Origin: Flavobacterium sp.
Lineage (GTDB): Bacteria; Bacteroidota; Bacteroidia; Flavobacteriales; Flavobacteriaceae
Assembly (NCBI GenBank): GCA_030682755.1
Contig: JAUXNR010000901.1
Coordinates: forward strand, 1-10,299
Length of the DNA stretch: 10,299 bases
Direction of reading: 5' to 3'
In this document: piece after piece, positions 4,564 through 10,299 of the stretch
Numbering within the stretch: position 1 is the first letter of the stretch
Layout of the letters: every line of letters starts with the position of its first letter
Made by a program: the position numbers and the translations under genes
Notes under the pieces: generated by a model
What the model was told of the DNA's origin: nothing
Seen by the model: the letters and a program-made list of their open reading frames with translations, nothing else
The model's database searches: none

Positions 4564-7557
4564 TTAAAATTCTTCAAGTAAGGTGTCACAATGGTAATGT
4601 TTCACTTCCCGTCTTTTTGGAGTTTGCGTTTTACTGCCTTTATTTTTTGCATCTAGCAATTGATTGATCATCAAGTTACGCTCTTTTTGAATGTTTTCAA
4701 TAATCGCTTCTGATTGTTCTAAATCATAAAAGACAATACCGTCAATTATTGTTTTTTCCACTTTAGCATAAATGGAAAGCGGGCTGTCTGACCATAAAAC
4801 AACATCGGCATCTTTGCCTACTTTTATGCTTCCCAATCGGTTGTCAACTTGAAGTAGGCGTGCCGGATTTAACGTGACAAAATTCCAAGCTTCTTCTTCG
4901 GATACATTGCCGTATTTTACGGTTTTTGCCGCTTCTTGATTCAATCTGCGAGACATTTCGGCATCATCAGAGTTGATTGAAACCAAAACACCTTCACCTT
5001 GCATCAAGGCCGCGTTGTGAGGAATAGCATCTTTTACTTCAAATTTATAACCCCACCAATCAGAGAAGGTTGAACCCCCAACGCCGTGAGCTGCCATTTT
5101 ATCGGCTACTTTATAGCCTTCTAAAATGTGTGTAAAGGTTTGAATTTTAAATTGATACCTGTCGGCCAATTTCATCAACATATTAATCTCAGATTGCACA
5201 TAGGAATGGCAAGTGATGAATCTTTTTTTGTTTAAAATTTCAACCAAGACTTCCATTTCAATGTCATATCGCGGCTTAATTTTATTTTTGTTTTTTGAAG
5301 CGTTGTAGGTTTTCCATTCTTTTTCATACGTTAAAGCTTGGGTAAAATAATCTTCATATACTTGTTCAACACCCATTCTTGTTTGCGGAAAACGTGATCC
5401 AGCATTGCCCCAATTGGATTGTTTTACATTTTCTCCCAAAGCAAATTTGATGTATTTTGGAGCATCTTTTACAAGCATTTCTTCTGGCGAATAACCCCAT
5501 TTTAATTTAATAAATGCTGCTCTTCCTCCAATTGGATTGGCAGAACCGTGTAAAAGGTTTGCCGAAGTAACACCTCCGGATAAGTTTCTGTAAATATTGA
5601 TGTCTTCTGAGTTGATTACATCTTCAATCGTTACTTCAGCAGATGAATTTTGTCCACCTTCATTAACGCCACTTGAAATGGCAATGTGGGAATGTTCATC
5701 AATGATTCCGGCGGTTAAATGCTTTCCGGTTGCATCAATTGTCTTTGCATTTGTGGCAACTATATTTTTCCCGATTCGAACAATTTTTCCGTTTTGTATT
5801 AAAACATCGGTTTCTTTTAAAATTCCTTCGGATTCACCGGTCCAAACGGTTGCATTTTTAAACAAAAGGGTTTCTTGTTTTGGCTTTTCTGAATTTCCAA
5901 AAGCAACATTAGGATATGTTACCGGAACCATTTCAGGGACAACAATTTCATCTGCGGGTTTTTCTTTTTCTTTGTTGGCTTCTTTTATCCGGGCAATCCA
6001 ATTGGTTTCTGAACCGTTTTCTAAAAATGCCTTTCCTTTTATCGCCGAATTATTCCACGTGCCATTTAATCTCATATAACCTTTTGCAGAGCTGTCTTTG
6101 CTTTTGATTACCAAATTAATCCAAGGGTCACTAAATTGTGTTTTGGTCTCAAAGGTGATGCTGTCTTTGGTAATTTTGGCTTCAGGTTTGGTTAAGTCAC
6201 CTTCAATTTTCAACTCATAATTTATTTGATTAATCACCAAATCATAAGTACCCCTGATGTCTGATCCGTCAAATTTTGATAAAATAGTTCGGTTGCCTTG
6301 TACCCAATTTTCATGGATGATGGTTTTAGAATCAAACAAATCTCCCGAAGTTAAAATAAAATTAGCCAAACTTCCTTTTTTTAAACTTCCCAAATTTTCA
6401 GATTGATTTACTAAGCTTGCGGGAGTAGTTGTCAAGGCTGCTAACGCTTTTTCTTTCGGCAAACCATAAGCCACCGCTTTTCGCAATTGGTTTAAAAATT
6501 CTTTTTGATTTTTTAAATCGGAAGCCGTCAAAACAAAATTGACATTGTTTTCTGCCAGTATTTTTAAGTTGAATGGAGCTTGGTTCCAAAATTTCATATC
6601 GGTTAAACTCACTTGATAGGCCAAAAAAGAATTGGAAACATCATAAGCTTCCGGAAATTCTAATGGAATAATATAAGTGGCTCCTGTTTTTTTAATTTCT
6701 TCAATGCGTTCAAATTCGTTTCCACTTCCTTTAATGAGGTAGTTTACGCCAAATTCTTTACCAATTGTTGCAGCTCGCAAGGCATTCAGTTTGTCGCCGG
6801 CATTGAAAATTTGGAGTAGTTTTTTATTTTGATTAAAAGCTTCTAAAGACATGTCAACAGTTTTAGAATTTCCTTTTTCATACCAAGCCGCATCGTGATA
6901 CACCTGACGTATTAATGCCATGCTACCCATTAATGATGAAGGATAAGATTGACGGGAATTTCTGCTTCGTCTGAAGGTGAAATGTTGTGACACTTTTTGA
7001 TTTACTATTCGAGTCGCATTATTGTCAGCATCGTTTAAGGTCCAAAGTAATCCCGTTCCGGTAATAATGCCATCGCTATTGTGACTCAAAACGGTACCAA
7101 ATCCAATTTCACGAAGTCCGGCAGCTATTTTAGCATCGTAAGTAACGTTTTCAAAGGCTTGATATTCCGGTTTTATATGGTCGTTCCAATAATATCCTTG
7201 TCTGGAAGGTTCATAAGATGCAGCATTGCCACCTCCTCGTTGTGGGGCTGATGGTTTAACAAAACCAAATTCAGAATACAAATCTATGAAGGATGAATAA
7301 ATGGTTTTGCCCGATGCATCAATAACGGTTGCATTTTTTGGAAGGGTAACAGCAGTGCCAACATCCAAAATACGATTGCCTTCCAATAAAATAGTCGCTT
7401 TTTCCAATTTTTGACTCGGAGAAACGTAAATAGTAGCATTGGTAATGGCAATCTGTGATTTGAAATTTTGACGAACGCCGTCATTTTTTGGGAAATAATC
7501 TTGTGAAAAAAGAGTTGTTACAAACAAGATAAAAAACACGTGAATAAAGTTTCTCAT
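4564..7557 (-). CDS. Secreted two-module amidohydrolase (degenerate N-half, intact C-half)
   Basis: I place the start at the ATG at 7557, giving 997 residues, because MRNFIHVFFILFVTTLFS is a clear export signal with cleavage before QDYFP. The open frame reaches 27 codons further upstream, but that extension would bury the signal. Residues about 36-428 form an amidohydrolase-like module lacking HxH (SSFIDLYSEFG at 88-98). Residues about 430-545 are a beta-rich linker domain. Residues about 562-945 form a second amidohydrolase module with full ligands: IIDEHSH (618-624; H622, H624), TCHS (H784), FTHILEG (H810) and SINSDD (D864/D865). The end shows the usual RLGSIKVGKDADVVLWSDSP (907-926) sandwich strand. 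A lysine-rich tail with HYHC follows. Such enzymes hydrolyse C-N bonds in cyclic amides or dipeptides; the substrate here is unknown, and peptidase-type activity is as plausible as imidazolonepropionase-like activity. This is the first gene of a three-gene operon. Confidence 0.9.
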   Translation of the reverse strand: MRNFIHVFFILFVTTLFSQDYFPKNDGVRQNFKSQIAITNATIYVSPSQKLEKATILLEGNRILDVGTAVTLPKNATVIDASGKTIYSSFIDLYSEFGFVKPSAPQRGGGNAASYEPSRQGYYWNDHIKPEYQAFENVTYDAKIAAGLREIGFGTVLSHNSDGIITGTGLLWTLNDADNNATRIVNQKVSQHFTFRRSRNSRQSYPSSLMGSMALIRQVYHDAAWYEKGNSKTVDMSLEAFNQNKKLLQIFNAGDKLNALRAATIGKEFGVNYLIKGSGNEFERIEEIKKTGATYIIPLEFPEAYDVSNSFLAYQVSLTDMKFWNQAPFNLKILAENNVNFVLTASDLKNQKEFLNQLRKAVAYGLPKEKALAALTTTPASLVNQSENLGSLKKGSLANFILTSGDLFDSKTIIHENWVQGNRTILSKFDGSDIRGTYDLVINQINYELKIEGDLTKPEAKITKDSITFETKTQFSDPWINLVIKSKDSSAKGYMRLNGTWNNSAIKGKAFLENGSETNWIARIKEANKEKEKPADEIVVPEMVPVTYPNVAFGNSEKPKQETLLFKNATVWTGESEGILKETDVLIQNGKIVRIGKNIVATNAKTIDATGKHLTAGIIDEHSHIAISSGVNEGGQNSSAEVTIEDVINSEDINIYRNLSGGVTSANLLHGSANPIGGRAAFIKLKWGYSPEEMLVKDAPKYIKFALGENVKQSNWGNAGSRFPQTRMGVEQVYEDYFTQALTYEKEWKTYNASKNKNKIKPRYDIEMEVLVEILNKKRFITCHSYVQSEINMLMKLADRYQFKIQTFTHILEGYKVADKMAAHGVGGSTFSDWWGYKFEVKDAIPHNAALMQGEGVLVSINSDDAEMSRRLNQEAAKTVKYGNVSEEEAWNFVTLNPARLLQVDNRLGSIKVGKDADVVLWSDSPLSIYAKVEKTIIDGIVFYDLEQSEAIIENIQKERNLMINQLLDAKNKGSKTQTPKRREVKHYHCDTLLEEF

Positions 7558-7580
7558 GTATTGGGTTTTAGAATAAAAGC

Positions 7581-7590
7581 CATAAATATA
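7581..7590 (-). promoter_or_regulatory. Possible -7 element of the amidohydrolase operon promoter
   Basis: On the minus strand these bases read TATATTTATG, close to the Bacteroidota -7 consensus TAnnTTTG but with A for the final G. They lie about 24 bases before the chosen ATG, which would leave a short leader. I see no TTG at the expected -33 distance; the nearest, in TTTTGAAATT, is about 35 bases upstream, and it pairs only slightly better with an alternative TAATTTTT. The assignment rests on position plus one weak box. Confidence 0.22.
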
Positions 7591-7652
7591 CAGAAAAATT
7601 AAATGATTGAAGCGAAAATAAATTTCAAAATGATGCAAGTCACTGTAAGCAT

Positions 7653-7732
7653 CTATAAACTAAATTAAACCAACTTAAACAATTTTAAACCTTTAAACTT
7701 TTAACCCCTTAACCTTTTAACCCTAAAAAAAC
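7653..7732. repeat. Degenerate tandem array of 8- and 10-bp TTAAAC/TTAACC units
   Basis: This 80-bp stretch between recG and the amidohydrolase operon divides into units that nearly all end in TTAAAC or TTAACC on the plus strand. After CTATAAAC come three 10-bp units: TAAATTAAAC, CAACTTAAAC and AATTTTAAAC (7661-7690). Four 8-bp units follow: CTTTAAAC, TTTTAACC, CCTTAACC and TTTTAACC (7691-7722), then CTAAAAAAAC reaching the recG stop. The phase change from 10 to 8 bp and the drift from AAAC to AACC are visible directly. It fills most of the largest intergenic gap. It may be simple-sequence DNA or may act in recG transcript ending; no strong hairpin is seen. From memory, flavobacterial intergenic regions can carry similar TTTAAAG-like low-complexity tracts. 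Confidence 0.75.
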
Positions 7733-9837
7733 TAACTAATATAATTCCAAATAGTCTTCTTCTTACTCATCTCTATAAAAACCTTTCGCAACGTTTGATG
7801 TTCTGGTAAAGTCATGGAAGCATCTTTTTTTAAGAGTTTAATGGCTTCGTGTCGGGCGACTTGTAAAATATCTCGGTCTTTCACCAAATCGGCAATTTGT
7901 AGATTCAATACACCGCTTTGTTGTGTTCCCATAATATCTCCCGGTCCGCGAAGTTTTAAATCGACTTCGGCAATTTCAAATCCGTCGTTGGTGCGACACA
8001 TGGTTTCTAGGCGGGTTTTGCTGTCGGCACTTAATTTGTGACTCGTCATTAAAATGCAATAACTCTGTTCGGCACCTCGACCTACACGACCGCGAAGTTG
8101 GTGCAATTGTGACAATCCAAATCTCTCGGCACTTTCAATAACCATCACACTGGCATTGGGTACGTTTACTCCGACTTCAATCACAGTGGTTGCTACCATG
8201 ATATTGGTTTTTCCAGCGGCAAAACGTCGCATTTCTTCTTCTTTATCTGCCGCTTTCATTTGTCCGTGAACAATAGAAACACTGTAATGTGGCAACGGGA
8301 AATCCCTCGAAATACTTTCATAACCATCCATCAAATCCTTGTAATCCATTTTTTCACTTTCGTTGATTAACGGATAAACAATATAGATTTGACGACCTTT
8401 TGCGATTTCATCTTTCAAAAATTTCCATACTTTCAAGCGATTGGAATCATAACGATGCACGGTTTGAATGGGTTTTCGTCCCGGCGGTAATTCGTCAATT
8501 ACAGAAATATCCAAATCGCCATACAAACTCATCGCTAACGTTCTGGGAATCGGTGTGGCCGTCATCACCAAAACATGCGGCGGTATGTCGTTTTTCTTCC
8601 ATAATTTCGACCGTTGTTCCACACCAAATCGGTGTTGTTCGTCAATAATAGCCAAGCCCAAATTTTGAAATTGCACTTTATCTTCCAACAAAGCATGGGT
8701 TCCAATGATAATATGTAATTCGCCGGATTCCAATTGTTCGTGAATAATTTTTCGTTCCGAAGTTTTGGTGGATCCGGTCAATAATTTAATGTTGATATTC
8801 AAATCTTTTGCCAATTCGGTTAACCCAATATAGTGTTGCGTGGCTAAAATTTCTGTGGGTGCCATCAAACAACTTTGAAAACCATTGTCCAAAGCAATCA
8901 ACATACACATCAAAGCTACAATGGTTTTTCCGGAACCTACATCACCTTGCAATAATCGATTCATTTGAGCATTGCTACCTAAGTCGTTGCGAATTTCTTT
9001 CAACACTTTCTTCTGTGCATTCGTAAGTTCAAACGGCAAATGATTTTGATAAAAATCGTTGAAATAAGTGCCCACTTTTTCAAACGGATGTCCCTTGATT
9101 TTATGCTTCCGAATAAGGTTTTTGGTGATTAATTGCAGTTGAATAAAAAACAATTCTTCAAATTTTAAACGAAATTGAGCTTTCGCCAACAAGTCTTGAC
9201 TTTTCGGAAAATGAATGTTAAACAACGCCGCATTTTTAGGAATAAGCTTTAGTTCCTCAATCAGATTTACAGGTAAGGTTTCCAAAAAACGAGCTTGGGT
9301 TTCCAAAAACAATTGCTGCATCATTTTATTGATGGTGCGATTGGAAATGCCTTTTTGCGTCAGTTTTTCGGAGGAAGGATAAACAGGTTGCATGGCCGAA
9401 CGAAGACTTTCTTTGTGTTCTTCCAATAATTCCAATTCCGGATGAGCCATGTTAAACTGTCTCGAAAAAGGAGTGACTTTTCCAAAAGCCACATAAGGCG
9501 TATTGAGTTTTAAACTTTCCCGAATCCATTTCTGACCTTGAAACCAAACGAGTTCCATTTCGCCGGTGTCGTCTATAAACGTGGCAACCAAACGACCACG
9601 ACCTTTTTTCTGTTCAACGGTTTTGATGTGAATGATTTTGCCGACAATTTGCACTTCCGTATTTCCGGCTTGCAATTCATTGATTTTGTAATACCGCGTT
9701 CTATCTATGTATCGGTTCGGAAACAACGTCAATAAATCACCATACCGATGAATACTGAGTTCCTTTCGCAGCATTTCGCCACGGGAAGGACCCACGCCTT
9801 TGAGGTATTCGATTGGTGTTTGGAGGATATCGTTCAA
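7732..9837 (-). CDS. recG: ATP-dependent DNA helicase RecG (TTG start)
   Basis: This complete 701-residue protein, of normal length for the family, unwinds and reverses stalled replication forks and branch-migrates Holliday junctions. The N-terminal part begins TPIEYLKGVGPSRGEMLRKE (7-26), and the wedge OB-fold lies at about 60-140. The helicase core shows Walker A GDVGSGKT (298-305), the DEQH box (399-402), TATPIPRT (426-433), VATTVIEVGVNVP (548-560) and QLHQLRGRVGRG (577-588). The TRG region that couples ATP use to duplex translocation follows (DGFEIAEVDLKLRGPGD, 618-634, with GTQQSG at 637-642). The start is TTG at 9837-9835: the codon directly upstream is an in-frame TAA, and the next Met, residue 22, would remove conserved sequence. 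The stop is TAG. It appears to be transcribed alone, with 86 bp upstream and 174 bp downstream free of genes. No convincing promoter pair was found upstream, only two GAATTTTG sequences resembling a -7 box. Confidence 0.97.
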   Translation of the reverse strand: MNDILQTPIEYLKGVGPSRGEMLRKELSIHRYGDLLTLFPNRYIDRTRYYKINELQAGNTEVQIVGKIIHIKTVEQKKGRGRLVATFIDDTGEMELVWFQGQKWIRESLKLNTPYVAFGKVTPFSRQFNMAHPELELLEEHKESLRSAMQPVYPSSEKLTQKGISNRTINKMMQQLFLETQARFLETLPVNLIEELKLIPKNAALFNIHFPKSQDLLAKAQFRLKFEELFFIQLQLITKNLIRKHKIKGHPFEKVGTYFNDFYQNHLPFELTNAQKKVLKEIRNDLGSNAQMNRLLQGDVGSGKTIVALMCMLIALDNGFQSCLMAPTEILATQHYIGLTELAKDLNINIKLLTGSTKTSERKIIHEQLESGELHIIIGTHALLEDKVQFQNLGLAIIDEQHRFGVEQRSKLWKKNDIPPHVLVMTATPIPRTLAMSLYGDLDISVIDELPPGRKPIQTVHRYDSNRLKVWKFLKDEIAKGRQIYIVYPLINESEKMDYKDLMDGYESISRDFPLPHYSVSIVHGQMKAADKEEEMRRFAAGKTNIMVATTVIEVGVNVPNASVMVIESAERFGLSQLHQLRGRVGRGAEQSYCILMTSHKLSADSKTRLETMCRTNDGFEIAEVDLKLRGPGDIMGTQQSGVLNLQIADLVKDRDILQVARHEAIKLLKKDASMTLPEHQTLRKVFIEMSKKKTIWNYIS

Positions 9838-9875
9838 TTAATAAAACTTCAAAATTCCTTATTCTTCATTCAAAA

Positions 9876-9901
9876 TTCGTTGTTTACTACAACAAAGCGA
9901 A
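9876..9901 (-). terminator. Possible weak terminator hairpin upstream of recG
   Basis: An inverted repeat pairs TTCG with CGAA and TTGTT with AACAA, with a 2-base bulge on one arm and a 6-base loop. Read on the minus strand, the hairpin is followed by a short T run (TTTTG). It lies 22 bases after the stop of the partial right-edge gene and 38 bases before recG, where a terminator for that gene would be expected. The stem is short and AT-rich and the T run is only four long, so the call is tentative. Confidence 0.3.
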
Positions 9902-9923
9902 GATAGTTTTTTTGTTTTAAATT

Positions 9924-10299
9924 TTATTTATCAATTACATTGGGATTTATTGGAAGAGGAGATATAAAAGTTTCTATAAATATAGGAAGATTCATAGTAC
10001 TTTTATTTTTTTGATTGATAGAATTTTGGGCTCTAGTAAAAGCAATTAAATATTTTTTCAGATTTTTTGATTTTTCTTCATTTTTTAAAGTAATTAAAAC
10101 GATTGCTTTGTCAGACGAAACAGAATAATTTTCAATTTTTCCATTATTAAAATAATGTCTTTTCATTAATTCTTCTAATTCCTCCAAAGGATAATTGATT
10201 TCCTTTTGAATAGAATCATTAATTATATTCAGAATATTTCTTTGATAAAATGTTCCATTTCCAATGACATGAATTTTCACCTTTTTTAAAGTATCTCCA
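9924..10299 (-). CDS. Unrecognised protein, C-terminal part only (gene runs off right edge)
   Basis: A minus-strand frame ending in TAA at 9926-9924 stays open to the edge of the window. A GTG at 10280 could start a 118-residue protein (MKIHVIGNGTFYQRN...), but the frame continues upstream of it through GDTLKK, so the true start probably lies outside. The visible part is hydrophilic, rich in Asn, Lys and Ile, with no membrane segment and no export signal. It has an acidic helix-like stretch (YPLEELEELMKRH, residues 30-42 counted from the GTG), an alternating strand-like stretch (DKAIVLITLKNEEKS, 58-72) and a proline-rich end (FISPLPINPNVIDK). I recognise no domain and assign no function. The DNA is visibly more AT-rich than recG, which fits an accessory or poorly conserved gene but could be simple compositional noise. 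Confidence 0.6.
   Translation of the reverse strand, partial: GDTLKKVKIHVIGNGTFYQRNILNIINDSIQKEINYPLEELEELMKRHYFNNGKIENYSVSSDKAIVLITLKNEEKSKNLKKYLIAFTRAQNSINQKNKSTMNLPIFIETFISPLPINPNVIDK

Noticed and set aside
5597..6079. 160-residue open frame on the plus strand opposite the large amidohydrolase gene
   Set aside because: It lies wholly opposite a strongly supported gene, its protein has no recognisable motif and no plausible start context, and its length is easily explained as the antisense shadow of that gene.
7558..7638. Longer start for the large amidohydrolase, adding 27 residues beginning MHHFEIYF
   Set aside because: It would place the clear export signal (MRNFIHVFFILFVTTLFS) internally, and the extension covers the probable promoter and leader. 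The ATG at 7557 is much more plausible.
7653..7732. CRISPR array or telomere-like repeat
   Set aside because: The units are 8-10 bp with no unique spacers, so this is not CRISPR. TTAACCC resembles telomere repeats only superficially, since units vary and the array is internal between bacterial genes.
9924..10280. Complete 118-residue protein starting at the GTG at 10280
   Set aside because: The reading frame remains open upstream to the window edge, so there is no reason to prefer this GTG; it is annotated as partial instead.
1..10299. tRNA, rRNA, insertion sequence, toxin-antitoxin or defence system
   Set aside because: The non-coding gaps are 174 bp or shorter and hold no cloverleaf I could recognise. 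No transposase, inverted terminal repeats, nuclease or toxin motifs were seen.

Overview
The window looks like a chromosomal segment from a Flavobacterium-like member of the Bacteroidota. The DNA is visibly AT-rich, and no clear Shine-Dalgarno sequences precede the starts, which instead have A-rich leaders. Two proteins carry short export signals ending in a Bacteroidota-like small-residue/Gln cleavage site, and the RecG and TrmH-type proteins read like flavobacterial versions. The lineage is inferred from protein style; no marker gene such as rRNA is present. Coding density is very high: seven complete or partial genes, plus one unrecognised partial gene at the right edge, and no stretch over 300 bases without a gene.

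Left region (1-2447): a divergent pair of membrane-protein units. On the minus strand, a SpoIIM-family integral membrane protein (706-1683) is followed after 3 bases by an uncharacterised multi-pass membrane protein that runs off the left edge (1-702). On the plus strand, only 20 bp away, is an RDD-family membrane protein (1704-2447). From memory, this trio is often the start of a conserved cluster that continues with DUF4129, DUF4350, a MoxR-type AAA ATPase and DUF58 proteins. That continuation would lie left of base 1 and cannot be seen.

Middle region (2456-7557): a tight three-gene minus-strand operon with gaps of 11 and 12 bp. A secreted 997-residue protein carries two amidohydrolase-like halves. 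It is followed by a secreted 433-residue amidohydrolase-like protein and then by a cytoplasmic TrmH/SpoU-family RNA 2'-O-methyltransferase that starts with TTG. Of the three amidohydrolase-like modules, only the C-terminal half of the large protein keeps the full set of metal ligands. The other two resemble each other and have lost the HxH motif. The last operon gene converges on the RDD gene with 8 bp between stop codons.

Right region (7558-10299): a 174-bp spacer holds an unusual degenerate tandem array of 8- and 10-bp units. It is followed by recG (7732-9837, TTG start), a complete branch-migration helicase. A small possible terminator hairpin separates recG from the C-terminal part of an unrecognised minus-strand gene that runs off the right edge.

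I saw no rRNA, tRNA, CRISPR, insertion sequence, phage or defence module. Most of this is ordinary core-genome content. The points worth a second look are the three-module amidohydrolase pair with two apparently dead modules, the spacer array, the two well-supported TTG starts, the T10 tract in the methyltransferase gene and the unknown right-edge protein.
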